DNA of 24,448 bases from JBDKTK01 sp039680225 (GTDB lineage Bacteria > Desulfobacterota > Syntrophia > Syntrophales > UBA4778). This document shows positions 7,251 through 14,851 of this stretch, piece by piece (within the stretch, counting starts at the first letter, position 1; the number at the start of each line of letters is the position of its first letter). A program made the translations under genes and the position numbers. The notes beneath the pieces were generated by a model, which was not told the origin of the DNA, searched no databases, and was given only the letters and a program-made list of their open reading frames with translations. The stretch is taken from the NCBI GenBank assembly GCA_039680225.1, contig JBDKTK010000168.1, positions 1 to 24,448 on the forward strand, given 5' to 3'.

Positions 7251-7871
7251 TCAGACTGATTTTGAAATAAACGGCTCGAGCTTCGTATCATGAAGGCGTG
7301 AAAGGGCGAGCAGCGCCGCATTGGCCCCGATAAAAGCCATGAACATGTCCCATTGGGTGTCCCACGGGTCGCCCTGTGTCCCCAGGAACGCCTCGGCCGC
7401 CGTCCCGGTGCCCACAGCCACCCACCACTCGATAAATTCATAAAAGACGCTGATCGCGAGACAGACGCAGACAACCAGGAAGTACATCCAGGGGCCCGTC
7501 TTGAGTACCGACTTCCTGATCAATACCTCCCTGGCAATCAGGGCCGGCACGAAACCCTGCATGAAATGCCCGACCCGGTCATAGTAGTTGCGGTCCAGGT
7601 GGAAGTTGTCCCGCAGCCAGTTGAACAGCGGCACTTCCGCATACGTGTAATGCCCGCCGATCATCAGCACGATCGCATGGGCCAGGATCAGGACGTACAG
7701 CAGGTTTGTGAGCCGTAAGCTGTTGTATGTGAATGCCAGGACCGCCAGGCCCAACAGGGCCGGGGCGACTTCAAGCAACCAGGTAAAGTAATCGTGCGGC
7801 CTCACGCCTGACCAGGCGAACACGAGGAAAAATATCGCAAGCAGCATCAGATGGGATTTCTCGATATTCAT
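7251..7871 (-). CDS. yjdF: DUF2238 / YjdF-family inner-membrane protein
   Basis: The 206-residue protein is largely hydrophobic, with about six predicted membrane helices, and matches the DUF2238 (YjdF) family. Hallmarks seen are MIGGHYTYAEVPLFNWL (about 70-87), RNYYDRVGHFMQGFVPAL (about 94-111), an FYEFIEWW helix near 143-150 and GTQGDPWDTQWDMFMAFIGA (about 164-184). Conserved His, Asp and Glu residues in or near the membrane suggest a metal- or small-molecule-related role, but no biochemical function is established to my knowledge. GAAGG lies seven bases before the ATG. It stands alone, convergent with the hydrolase. Confidence 0.88.
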   Translation of the reverse strand: MNIEKSHLMLLAIFFLVFAWSGVRPHDYFTWLLEVAPALLGLAVLAFTYNSLRLTNLLYVLILAHAIVLMIGGHYTYAEVPLFNWLRDNFHLDRNYYDRVGHFMQGFVPALIAREVLIRKSVLKTGPWMYFLVVCVCLAISVFYEFIEWWVAVGTGTAAEAFLGTQGDPWDTQWDMFMAFIGANAALLALSRLHDTKLEPFISKSV

Positions 7872-7915
7872 TAATTCGCCTTCTGCTCCGTAACTGTAAT
7901 GATTGACTCCATCCC

Positions 7916-7991
7916 GTCATTCCCTCGAAAGCGGGAAACCAGTTCTGACGGTGCATTAAAAATACCGGCCCCCTGCTTCCGCAGTAATGAC
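7916..7991. repeat. Degenerate palindromic repeat with GTCATTC ends
   Basis: The left arm GTCATTCCCTCGAAAGCGGG (7916-7935) and the right arm, which reads GTCATTACTGCGGAAGCAGG on the other strand (7991-7972), form imperfect terminal inverted repeats of a 76-bp element. It is a decayed copy of the widespread non-coding GTCATTCCCGCGAAAGCGGG family. It fills the gap between yjdF and the alcohol dehydrogenase stop. Confidence 0.65.
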
Positions 7992-8021
7992 CTTTAGTTT
8001 TTTTCTTATTTCGAAAAGCTC

Positions 8022-9083
8022 CTACCCGTATTCGGGGGATATTTGCAGCACCTTCGCCCCGCGTATCTTCCGGGTTTTCAATTCCGCGAGGGCGCGGTTT
8101 GCTTCTTCAAGACTGTATAGCCGGACTTCCGGCCTGATCGGAATCCGGGCCGCCAGTTCCAGGCACTCTGCGATGTCCCGCCTCGTCACATTGGCAACGC
8201 TCTTGATTTCTTTTTCCATCCAGAGGTCCCGAGGATAATCGAGTTTCAAAAGATAATCCTTGTCGGCATCCTCCTTGCGGATGGCGTTTATGACGAGCCT
8301 CCCGCCCGGCCTTAACTTGCCCAACGCTTCAACGATGGGACCCCAGACGGGAGTCGTGTCGATGACCGCGTGCATCTTTTCGGGCGGCTCCTCAGTGGTG
8401 CCGCCTGCCCAGGCGGCGCCCAGCGTTTTTGCAAACTCCCTCTCCGCGGGGCTCCTGGCGAACACAAAAACGGACAACCCCGGGTATAAATACCTTGCCA
8501 TGGTTATCACGAGGTGGCCCGACGCGCCAAATCCCGTGAGGCCGAGGATGTCGCCGGCCTTGAGGTTTGCAAGCCGCAGCGACCTTAACCCGACCGCTCC
8601 CGCGCAACGCAGCGGCGCCGCTTCACAATCTGAAAAACCGGGGGGGACCGGCAAGGCGAAATCTTCCGGTATCGTCATATACTGCGCGTACCCGCCGTTT
8701 GCGTCGCGTCCCGTCGCCTTGAATTGCGGGCAGAGGTTTTCCAGCCCTGCGCGGCAGAACTCGCACTCCCCGCACGCGGAATAAATCCACCCCACCCCTA
8801 CCCTGTCGCCGGCCTTGAACCTGCCTGCGCCCTCTCCGTTTTCCTCGACCCTGCCGATGACCTGGTGACCGGGAATTACAGGCAGGCGCGGAGGCGGGGT
8901 CCTTCCTTCGATCTCATCCAGCTCGGTGTGGCACACGCCGCAAGCTGAAACCCTGATGAGCACCTCTTTTTCCCCCGGTTCCGGAACGGGCGCCGCTGCC
9001 ATCTCCAGGGGCTCCGTGTCCTTCATGAAATCCGCAAAGCGGTTGATGACCATGGCTTTCATGGCCGGCCTTTTTTTATTCAT
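8022..9083 (-). CDS. Zinc-dependent alcohol dehydrogenase (MDR family)
   Basis: This 353-residue medium-chain dehydrogenase interconverts an alcohol and an aldehyde or ketone with NAD(P)H. The catalytic zinc ligands are C51 in GVCHTEL, H73 in IPGHQ and C160 in LRCAG. The structural zinc uses C104, C107, C110 and C118 in CGECEFCRAGLENLC. The nucleotide-binding glycine motif GLTGFGASGH is at 181-190. The sequence is closest in appearance to the bacterial AdhA-like zinc-binding alcohol dehydrogenases. Two starts are possible: ATG at 9083 with GGAAGAG before it (chosen), or an ATG seven codons later. It is divergent from the DksA-type gene, sharing a 180-bp intergenic region. Confidence 0.93.
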   Translation of the reverse strand: MNKKRPAMKAMVINRFADFMKDTEPLEMAAAPVPEPGEKEVLIRVSACGVCHTELDEIEGRTPPPRLPVIPGHQVIGRVEENGEGAGRFKAGDRVGVGWIYSACGECEFCRAGLENLCPQFKATGRDANGGYAQYMTIPEDFALPVPPGFSDCEAAPLRCAGAVGLRSLRLANLKAGDILGLTGFGASGHLVITMARYLYPGLSVFVFARSPAEREFAKTLGAAWAGGTTEEPPEKMHAVIDTTPVWGPIVEALGKLRPGGRLVINAIRKEDADKDYLLKLDYPRDLWMEKEIKSVANVTRRDIAECLELAARIPIRPEVRLYSLEEANRALAELKTRKIRGAKVLQISPEYG

Positions 9084-9262
9084 TGCTCTTCCGCATAAGT
9101 TTTCGAAGCTGCGGATTTATTTACAACAATAATAACTTAAAGCCAACTGAACAATTTTTCTCATCCATTTGCTTTGTGCATTTTAAGGGTATGCCCGATT
9201 ACATAAGAAAAACAAATCCTGTACCCTCGCAACCTGCTAAAAAAAAAACCAGGGGGTAAAAC

Positions 9263-9631
9263 ATGTATACTGAAAAGCAGAGATTTTTTGAAAGCCTCAT
9301 TAACGAAAGAATCCTTGCCTTGAAAGGGATCATGCCGCAGGAGCCCATTTTCCCGGATGTCTACCCGCGCGAACCGGTCAAAGATGAAAACGATCTCGCT
9401 TCAGAAATAGTCCAGAATGAAATGGACCTTGCCCTTGTCCACAGCAGCAGGACAAGAATCCTTGCCCTCCAGCAGGCGCTCGCCAAGATCCACTCCGGCA
9501 GGTTCGGGGTCTGCGAGGAATGCGAAGCGCCCATCCCGGAAAACAGGCTCATGGCAAAACCTGAATCCCATCTCTGCATAAAATGCCAGGAGAAAATGGA
9601 AAGGCTGAGGGGGTACAGGCGGGGCCACTGA
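9263..9631 (+). CDS. DksA/TraR-family zinc-finger transcription regulator
   Basis: DksA-family proteins bind the RNA polymerase secondary channel and tune promoters with ppGpp. The 122-residue product has a helical N-terminal half with a DENDLA segment (residues 41-46) that fits the DxxDxA tip motif needed by functional DksA. A C4 zinc finger follows, with C84, C87, C105 and C108 in VCEECEAPI and HLCIKC. It is shorter than E. coli DksA (151 residues), nearer to the TraR/short-DksA class. The start at 9263 has AGGGGGT upstream. It appears monocistronic, ending at a GC-rich hairpin. Confidence 0.9.
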   Translation: MYTEKQRFFESLINERILALKGIMPQEPIFPDVYPREPVKDENDLASEIVQNEMDLALVHSSRTRILALQQALAKIHSGRFGVCEECEAPIPENRLMAKPESHLCIKCQEKMERLRGYRRGH

Positions 9632-9651
9632 AAAATTCAAAAACACATACG

Positions 9652-9676
9652 GCGGACCCGGACGGGCCGGGTCCGC
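9652..9676 (+). terminator. GC-rich hairpin terminator after the DksA-type gene
   Basis: A 10-bp stem (GCGGACCCGG at 9652-9661 with CCGGGTCCGC at 9667-9676) and a 5-base loop are followed by CTTTGCT. It lies between the convergent DksA-type and Pit genes. The T-tract is short, so efficiency is uncertain. Confidence 0.6.
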
Positions 9677-9690
9677 TTTGCTATGTCAAG

Positions 9691-10695
9691 TCACCTGACC
9701 ACTAAAGCGAGGGCAGCGTAAAGGCCCGCCGCGATTGCCGCCGATACCGGGAGGGTCAAGACCCAGGTCCAGATTATCTTTCCGGCTATGCCCCATCTGA
9801 CGGCTGTCAGTCTTTTTGTGGACCCCACCCCGACGATGGCTCCCGTTATCGTGTGGGTAGTGCTGACGGGGATGCCTCCCAAAGATGCCCCAATGATGGA
9901 AATGGCCGCTGCAGTCTGGGCACAGAAGCCTCCCATGGGCTCAAGCTTGGTTATGCTCATGCCCATTGTCTTGACTATTCTCCAGCCGCCGGACATTGTC
10001 CCCAGGGCAATTACCAGGTAACAGAGAATGATCGTCCAGTAAGGGATGTAAAATTGCGGGCCGAGGTAACCGCTGCTGAACAACACCATGGCTATTATCC
10101 CGATAGTCTTCTGGGCGTCATTCATGCCGTAGCTGAGGCTGTATATGGCCGCCGAGAACAGCTGGGCTTTCCTGAACACGTTGCCGGCCCTGCTCACGGA
10201 ACCCTGCCGGTAAAAGTTCATGATCAACGCCATCAGGAGGAGCCCGAGGAAAAGGCCTATGGCGGGAGAGAGCACGATAAAAATGGACGTCTTGATTATG
10301 CCTCCCCAAACGAGCGCGGCAGACCCTCCTTTTACCAGGCCCGCGCCCATCAGGCCGCCGATAAGTGCGTGCGAGGAACTGCTGGGCAGGCCCAGCCACC
10401 AGGTAATGAGGTTCCAGACGATGGCGCTCCCCAGGGCCGATACGATAATGAGGTTGCTGATGAATGCGGGGTTGACTATACCGGTCCCGATTGTCGTGGC
10501 AACCTGGGTGCCGATCAAAAAGGCCGCCAGGAAATTGAAAAAGGCGGCCCACACCACTGCATGCTGCGGCTTCAACACCCGGGTTGATATTACTGTTGCT
10601 ATGGAGTTTGCGGCGTCATGAAAACCGTTGATAAAATCGAATACAAGGGCGATGAAAACTATGATGCAGACAAAAAACAGAGATGAGCTATCCAT
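9691..10695 (-). CDS. Inorganic phosphate transporter, Pit family
   Basis: The 334-residue integral membrane protein has about ten predicted helices. Both halves of the PiT signature are visible: the N-terminal FDFINGFHDAANSIATVIST (about 20-39) and the C-terminal VSTTHTITGAIVGVGS (about 277-292). Family members import phosphate, often as a metal-phosphate complex, with proton or sodium coupling. A second WLGLPSSSSHALIGG motif near 115-129 is also typical. The start codon overlaps the end of the DUF47 gene by 8 bp, so the two are translationally coupled. Some Pit homologues carry sulfate, so the substrate is inferred from family. Confidence 0.93.
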   Translation of the reverse strand: MDSSSLFFVCIIVFIALVFDFINGFHDAANSIATVISTRVLKPQHAVVWAAFFNFLAAFLIGTQVATTIGTGIVNPAFISNLIIVSALGSAIVWNLITWWLGLPSSSSHALIGGLMGAGLVKGGSAALVWGGIIKTSIFIVLSPAIGLFLGLLLMALIMNFYRQGSVSRAGNVFRKAQLFSAAIYSLSYGMNDAQKTIGIIAMVLFSSGYLGPQFYIPYWTIILCYLVIALGTMSGGWRIVKTMGMSITKLEPMGGFCAQTAAAISIIGASLGGIPVSTTHTITGAIVGVGSTKRLTAVRWGIAGKIIWTWVLTLPVSAAIAAGLYAALALVVR

Positions 10696-11311
10696 GCTTC
10701 AGGACAATTCCTTCGACAACGTTCGACACATCTTCACAAACGTCGGTTGCGGCCTCAATCCGCTCAAAAATTTCCTTCCATTTCAATAATTCCAAAGGGT
10801 CTTTTTCCTGTTCAAACAGGCGGGCCATGGCCTGCCTCAGCACGTAATCAGCCTCGTTCTCCAGGGAGTTGATCTTGATGCAAATCTCCATGATTTCGCT
10901 GATGTTCTTTTTATTCTGCCTCAGGAGGTAGGCAATCCGCTTCACACCGGAAACGGAGTTGTTCAGGATCAGCATCAGCTCTTTCAGTTCGGGGGCGACT
11001 TTTTTTATCTTGTAGATGTACATCCTTATTGCCGCCGCCTCGATCATGTCCAGGATGCTGTCCATCTTGTTTGCCAGGGCGTAGATGTCCTCCCTGTCAA
11101 GGGGCGTTATGAAAGTCTGATGCATCTTCCGATATATGTTGTGGGTTATCGAATCGGCATTATTTTCAATTTCCTTCAGCCTGGCGAGTTTCCCTTCCGA
11201 ACGCTCAAAATCGGCAAGCATTTCGGCAAACAGGATTCCGCCCTCCTGGATCTTGTCGGCCAGCTGCTCAAAATAGTCGAAGAACTTTCCTTCCTGGGGG
11301 ATCAGGCCCAT
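10688..11311 (-). CDS. DUF47 / PhoU-like protein partner of Pit
   Basis: The 207-residue, highly helical cytoplasmic protein matches the DUF47/PhoU-like family. It contains FERSEGKLARLKEIENNADS, HNIYRKMHQTFITPLDREDI, ALANKMDSILDMIEAAAIRM and INSLENEADYVLRQAMARL. The repeated E-x3-D metal-binding helices are typical. Such proteins are encoded beside pit and are thought to control transport activity. The in-frame upstream ATG at 11353 lacks a ribosome site. I prefer the ATG at 11311, preceded by AAGGA and giving the usual MGLIP opening. The stop overlaps the Pit start. Confidence 0.9.
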   Translation of the reverse strand: MGLIPQEGKFFDYFEQLADKIQEGGILFAEMLADFERSEGKLARLKEIENNADSITHNIYRKMHQTFITPLDREDIYALANKMDSILDMIEAAAIRMYIYKIKKVAPELKELMLILNNSVSGVKRIAYLLRQNKKNISEIMEICIKINSLENEADYVLRQAMARLFEQEKDPLELLKWKEIFERIEAATDVCEDVSNVVEGIVLKHG

Positions 11312-11441
11312 GGGCCGGTTTTCCTTGATTAAGGGATGGAAAGTACTTAGCATATAATATGCAGTTCAGAAATAAAAAATGGGGGTGACCCGGTTTTTAA
11401 ACCGACGTTGAGTTTGGCCGGAATCCTGCGCGTTAATGCGC

Positions 11442-11469
11442 TTGACATGCGAACAATACCAGTGTTAAT
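11442..11469 (+). promoter_or_regulatory. Promoter-like site for the small-protein/zf-TFIIB block
   Basis: A perfect TTGACA (11442-11447) is followed after 16 bases by GTTAAT (11464-11469), a 4-of-6 match to the -10 box. It lies 30 bp before the GTG start at 11499. No other promoter candidate was seen before the trio. Confidence 0.45.
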
Positions 11470-11498
11470 CATTCGGCGCGTTCAACAGGAGCTTTAAG

Positions 11499-11837
11499 GT
11501 GTCTGGTCGGATCATAGATAAATCCCGCGTCAAAACGGTCTTGCTTCTCTCTCTTCTTTGTTTCTCCACGGCCATTCTGGCTATTGCTTACCATCATCAC
11601 GACACTTCGTTCCTGCTCCGTTCCTGCGCAATCTGCAACGTCAAATCATCCCTGTCCGGCTCATCCGGCTTGTCCAAAATCAATAAAATAGATGCAGTGC
11701 CGGCCCCGGCCGTCCCGGCTTTTTCGTCCTTTTTAACTCTCCCGGTATTTATCTGTTCAATAGACGATGGGATATCAATTCCCAAACTTAATCAGTTCAC
11801 AGTCTTTCATTCCAACAGGGCCCCCCCTGTCTGCTGA
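11499..11837 (+). CDS. Small membrane-anchored protein with His and CxxC motifs
   Basis: The 112-residue frame starts at GTG with AGGAG eight bases upstream. It opens with one hydrophobic segment, TVLLLSLLCFSTAILAIA (about 12-30), which is a signal anchor or signal peptide. Next come YHHHDTSFLLRSCAICN (histidines about 32-34, CxxC about 43-46), a second hydrophobic stretch near 74-86 and a C-terminal SNRAPP. This layout resembles short exported proteins found near metal and heavy-metal genes, but I cannot name the family. It is followed after 99 bp by a zinc-binding protein. Metal handling is inference from the motifs. Confidence 0.55.
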   Translation: MSGRIIDKSRVKTVLLLSLLCFSTAILAIAYHHHDTSFLLRSCAICNVKSSLSGSSGLSKINKIDAVPAPAVPAFSSFLTLPVFICSIDDGISIPKLNQFTVFHSNRAPPVC

Positions 11838-11936
11838 AATCCAGGATTGCACAATTTTAGAGTTTCCATCGGCTCTGACTCCGATCGGCTTTCGGATGTC
11901 CGGGCCGCAAAGTATATTTCCAGGGAGGAAAAATAA

Positions 11937-12230
11937 ATGAATTGCCCAATTTGCATGATACCATTGAATATAGCAGAGCGTCAGGGAATCGAGATCGACT
12001 ACTGCCCGAAATGCCGGGGGGTCTGGCTGGACCGCGGCGAACTGGATAAGATCATTGAGCGCTCCATGTCCGAGACAAGCTCCCGCGCTCAAAATGAGCG
12101 GCCCGAGCGGCCGGCTGACAGCTATGATCAGCGTTATGACGATCATCACGGCCACTACGACAAGCATCATGACAAACACCATGGCGAGCATCACAGGAAA
12201 CGCAGCTTTCTTCATGACCTTTTTGACTAG
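11937..12230 (+). CDS. zf-TFIIB domain protein with His-rich tail
   Basis: The 97-residue protein begins with a complete zf-TFIIB domain: MNCPICMIPL, then DYCPKCRGVWLDRGELDKI. The zinc ligands are C3, C6, C23 and C26. A C-terminal tail at about residues 69-87 holds clustered histidines (DDHHGHYDKHHDKHHGEHH), which could bind transition metal. No signal peptide is present, so it is cytoplasmic. Proteins with this domain are small and poorly characterised. A strong GGGAGG ribosome site precedes the ATG. The next gene starts 9 bp after the stop, indicating co-transcription. Confidence 0.9.
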   Translation: MNCPICMIPLNIAERQGIEIDYCPKCRGVWLDRGELDKIIERSMSETSSRAQNERPERPADSYDQRYDDHHGHYDKHHDKHHGEHHRKRSFLHDLFD

Positions 12231-12239
12231 GAGCGCAAA

Positions 12240-12671
12240 ATGTCTGAATGGACTCAAACAGCGTCAAGGTTGCCGATAAAAAAATCATTACTGGTTTTTT
12301 TCTCGGCAGTTATTATCCTGGCCGGCTGCAGCGACGGTTTGAAAGGAGTCGAAGCCGATTATATTATCAAGGTTTCCGGAAGCGAGCGGCAGGCATTCAG
12401 CGGCCATTACACTATTGCGGGGACGGCTGCACTGCCGAAACCTGTAAATATTGCCGGTGATGCACCCCGGGAATATGCGGGAAAGGGAATGGCGGCGGCC
12501 TGCATAATCCGAAAGACAACAGCTGAAGGGATATTGAAAGTGGAAATCCTTAAAGGCAAAGAGGTTGTCGCCACCGGGGAAACGGCCCAGCCTTTCGGGA
12601 TAATCACCCTCGGGAAAATCCCGGACAGGAATTCAATAATAAATCAGATCCTGGGGAAAATACTCGGCTGA
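12240..12671 (+). CDS. Predicted lipoprotein, function unknown
   Basis: This 143-residue protein has a basic N-terminus, a hydrophobic stretch LLVFFSAVIILAGC and a lipobox LAGC with Cys near residue 30, so it is likely lipidated and anchored in the envelope. The mature part is beta-rich in appearance, with GHYTIAGTAALPKPVNIAG and GILKVEILKGKEVVATGETA, and ends NQILGKILG. No family was recognised. It is third in the short block with the zf-TFIIB protein and is followed by a strong terminator 43 bp later. Confidence 0.75.
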   Translation: MSEWTQTASRLPIKKSLLVFFSAVIILAGCSDGLKGVEADYIIKVSGSERQAFSGHYTIAGTAALPKPVNIAGDAPREYAGKGMAAACIIRKTTAEGILKVEILKGKEVVATGETAQPFGIITLGKIPDRNSIINQILGKILG

Positions 12672-12714
12672 AGTCTCTGCATTACCCGGGAGAAAGCCGG
12701 TAAAGTTTGTTATC

Positions 12715-12747
12715 AAAAAAAGGCGGAAAAGGATTCCGCCTTTTTTT
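12715..12747. terminator. Strong rho-independent terminator
   Basis: A 14-bp perfect stem with arms AAAAAAAGGCGGAA (12715-12728) and TTCCGCCTTTTTTT (12734-12747) and a 5-base loop. The T-tract serves the lipoprotein transcript. The A-tract would serve the opposite direction, though no minus-strand gene arrives there. Confidence 0.9.
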
Positions 12748-13074
12748 GTGTAAATGATTCTTTACCTGTTTTGCCGGTTAGCCGGGCCAGCCATGAATCT
12801 TTTTTTTCCATGGCGAAAGTTCTGATTTCCGCCGGCCCGTTGAAAAAACCGCAGGAGAGTCCTTCCGGCCCTTGCATGCAGATCAAAATTGTTGTACGTT
12901 ACTCCCTGTTTGGTACTTAGTTGCTTCACCCCATCTGTTTATCCTGCACGCTCCCCCTCGTTTGTACCAAGATCAAGATTTGCGGCCGTCATGTCAGTCC
13001 GGCGGCGCCGGACCGGATTGCAGATTTGCGCCGTTCCATCGACAACAGCAAAAATATTTAAAGGAGGATTTGGT
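12748..13074 (+). promoter_or_regulatory. Long gene-free leader before the outer-membrane barrel gene
   Basis: No gene is supported in this 327-bp stretch. It contains one clear structure, a hairpin of GTCCGGC (12997-13003) and GCCGGAC (13007-13013) with a 3-base loop, ending about 60 bp before the ATG. No T-run follows it, so it looks like a 5' untranslated structure rather than a terminator. No convincing promoter was found. Confidence 0.3.
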
Positions 13075-13692
13075 ATGAAGCGGTATTTGATTTTGGCTAT
13101 TTGTGTTTTCCTTTGCGGCCTGGGCGCCGCGCCCGCGACAGGGGCTGAATATCAGAATTACGTGGTCGGCAAAATGGGGGTTTATTCGCCCCAGAGCAAC
13201 GATCTGGAGAGTTACGATAACGGCTTCAACGGCGAGATCGCTCTTGGCCATTACTTCAACCGCAACCTTGCCGGCGAGGTCGGGTTGGGTTATTTCGGCA
13301 CAGGGGGGACTTTTTACGGTTACAACGGCTATGACGGATATTTTTCCGACGACGTCAGCATCGATGTCGTGCCGATGACCGCCTCCCTCAAGGCGATCCT
13401 CCCCCTCAACAGTCAAGTGGAACTTTATGGGATCGGGGGAATAGGCCTGTATTTCGTAAATGCGAACATAGACACTTCAAGCCAATACAGAGGCCATTAC
13501 AGCACAAGCGACGATGACGCGACTCTCGGCGCGCATCTCGGGGGCGGAATCACAATCAACATGGATAAAAGGCTGTTCCTGGGAGCGGAGGCCAAATATC
13601 TCTGGGCGAATGCGAATTTCAATGGGAACCTGCAAGGCGATGTCGACCTGGATGGTTTCATTTTTACTGCGAACATCGGGTACAGGTTTTAA
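13075..13692 (+). CDS. Outer-membrane beta-barrel protein, OmpW/OmpA-barrel-like
   Basis: The 205-residue product has a Sec signal peptide (MKRYLILAICVFLCGLGAA, likely cleavage after ATGA near residue 24). Alternating beta-strand segments fit an 8-stranded barrel and end in a terminal phenylalanine (ANIGYRF) recognised by the BAM complex. Typical strands are GFNGEIALGHYFNRNLAGEV, LYGIGGIGLYFV and RLFLGAEAKYLW. Loops are rich in Gly, Tyr and Asp. The ATG at 13075 is chosen over longer in-frame starts because AAGGAGG precedes it and the signal peptide begins there. The closest Pfam expectation is OMP_b-brl. The function is unknown; it may be a small-molecule pore or a structural barrel. Confidence 0.88.
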   Translation: MKRYLILAICVFLCGLGAAPATGAEYQNYVVGKMGVYSPQSNDLESYDNGFNGEIALGHYFNRNLAGEVGLGYFGTGGTFYGYNGYDGYFSDDVSIDVVPMTASLKAILPLNSQVELYGIGGIGLYFVNANIDTSSQYRGHYSTSDDDATLGAHLGGGITINMDKRLFLGAEAKYLWANANFNGNLQGDVDLDGFIFTANIGYRF

Positions 13693-13726
13693 ATCTTCCG
13701 CACGGGAAACTTGCGCGGGCATGTTA

Positions 13727-13751
13727 AAGGGCAGGTTTAATTCCTGCCCTT
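13727..13751. terminator. Bidirectional hairpin between convergent genes
   Basis: Arms AAGGGCAGG (13727-13735) and CCTGCCCTT (13743-13751) form a 9-bp stem with a 7-base loop. It lies between the barrel gene and the redoxin and contains the redoxin stop codon in its loop. The T-tract is minimal. Confidence 0.5.
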
Positions 13752-14228
13752 AACTATTTGTAATTCCAATTTTTCTATCAGGGAAAGTAATTCCTCATTT
13801 CGCGGGATGTCCGCCATATTTTGCCCGTAACGGGCTAATGCAATCCTGCCTTCAGTATCGACAATGAACACAGCGGGCATCCTGCCCAGTTTCAGCGTCT
13901 TCCATTGCTGCCCGTAAAGCCTGCCCAGTTTCCCTTCCGGATCGGGTATCCCTGTAAACGGGAGCCTTTCTTCCTCCCAGAATTTTTTTACCCTCGGCGC
14001 ATCATGCGGAACGATCACCGTAACCGAAGCTTTTCTTTGCCTGAATTTTTCAAAATCATCTCGCATCCCGACCAGATGCTTTCGGGCATAAGGTCAGCCC
14101 AGGCTCCGAAGGAACGAAAGGAGAACGGGCCCGCCGGCGATGAGCCCGGCAAGTGAAACGTGCTTCCCGTCGCATGCAGTTGCAGAGAACTCCGGCGCCG
14201 GATCCTTCTCTTTCAGCAGCAAATCCAT
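13737..14228 (-). CDS. Peroxiredoxin-like redoxin, probable selenoprotein (Sec45, TGA)
   Basis: Reading through an in-frame TGA at 14096-14094 gives a complete 163-residue thioredoxin-fold redoxin. The N-terminal part before the TGA carries KDPAPEFSATACDGKHVSLA (about 8-27) and GGPVLLSFLRSLG. The TGA falls exactly where AhpC/TSA and peroxiredoxin-like proteins have their catalytic cysteine (SLG-U-PYARKHL). The part after it, with TVIVPHDAPRVKKFWEEERL, PDPEGKLGRLYG and PAVFIVDTEGRI, is the rest of the same fold. The second active-site position is Ala, so no CxxC resolving cysteine is present. A SECIS-like hairpin follows the TGA. Start ATG 14228 has GAGGT upstream. It should reduce peroxides or related substrates. 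The alternative, a nonsense mutation, is less likely because both sides remain intact. Confidence 0.8.
14063..14079 (-). promoter_or_regulatory. Bacterial SECIS-like stem-loop downstream of the Sec codon
   Basis: In the mRNA, 14 nt after UGA, GCAUC (14079-14075) pairs perfectly with GAUGC (14067-14063). The 7-base loop UGGUCGG can tighten to a GGUCG loop by a U-G pair. A short stem with GGU in the apical loop at this distance resembles the SelB-binding hairpin of E. coli fdhF. Confidence 0.7.
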
Positions 14229-14371
14229 ACATGAGACCTCGAGAAACTCGGTGAGGCTTTACAATATTTCGACAGCCTGCAAATGCCGGGAGAAGAGAGT
14301 GGCAAAACAGATTTTACCTCGGACATAACGGAGACGAATGTGTCCCCCGCCGGCGGGGCCGGGGAGGGTTG

Positions 14372-14758
14372 TCACCCGCCGTGGTGCTCCTTTTCCGCCG
14401 CCATGGCCTCTTCCTTCGTCTTGTGCACGGTGCCGTCCGGGTGTTCCGGAGGGGAATAGATGGTATAGAGCTTCATCGGCTTTTTGCCGGTGTTGATGAT
14501 ATTGTGATTGGTGCCGGCCGGGATCACGACCGCCCAGTCGTCTTCCAGCGAATGCTCCACCCCGTCGAGGACGGCTTTGCCCTCGCCTTTTTCAATCCTG
14601 ATGAACTGGTCCAGATGGTGCACCTCCATGCCGATGTCCTCGCCGGGTTTCAGGCACATGACGACAAGCTGGCTGTTCGGGGCCGTGAAGAGGACCTTAC
14701 GGAAATAATCGTTATCCTTGGTCGCCTTCTCTATGTCTGCAACATACCCTTTGGCCAT
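14372..14758 (-). CDS. Cupin-domain protein
   Basis: This 128-residue single-domain cupin has motif 1 around GEDIGMEVHHLDQFIRIEKG (about residues 39-58; histidines 48-49 and an acidic/Gln-type ligand set) and motif 2 around VVIPAGTNHNIINTG (about 77-91, with H85). It begins MAKGYVADIEKATKDN, a form common in small cytoplasmic cupins that bind a metal ion. A strong AAGGAGG ribosome site precedes the ATG. The C-terminus is rich in His, Glu and Ala. Substrate and reaction are unknown; isomerase, dioxygenase or sensing roles occur in the family. It follows the small two-helix protein gene on the same strand with a 93-bp gap. Confidence 0.88.
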   Translation of the reverse strand: MAKGYVADIEKATKDNDYFRKVLFTAPNSQLVVMCLKPGEDIGMEVHHLDQFIRIEKGEGKAVLDGVEHSLEDDWAVVIPAGTNHNIINTGKKPMKLYTIYSPPEHPDGTVHKTKEEAMAAEKEHHGG

Positions 14759-14851
14759 GAATTAACCTCCTTGAGGATATTCTGAAAAATTCCCCGTCCT
14801 TTGCTCTATTCGCTTCCGCGCTTCCCAATGCTGTTGAACCCCGGTCCGGCT

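Noticed and set aside
7771..7956. Minus-strand frame beginning MHRQNWFPAFEGMTG
   Set aside because: This is the typical spurious translation of the GTCATTCCCTCGAAAGCGGG repeat, not a gene.
12713..12877. A 54-codon minus-strand frame containing MEKKDSWLARLTGKTGKE
   Set aside because: It has no ribosome site and its last third is only the A/T arms of the strong terminator at 12715-12747. No family match was recognised.
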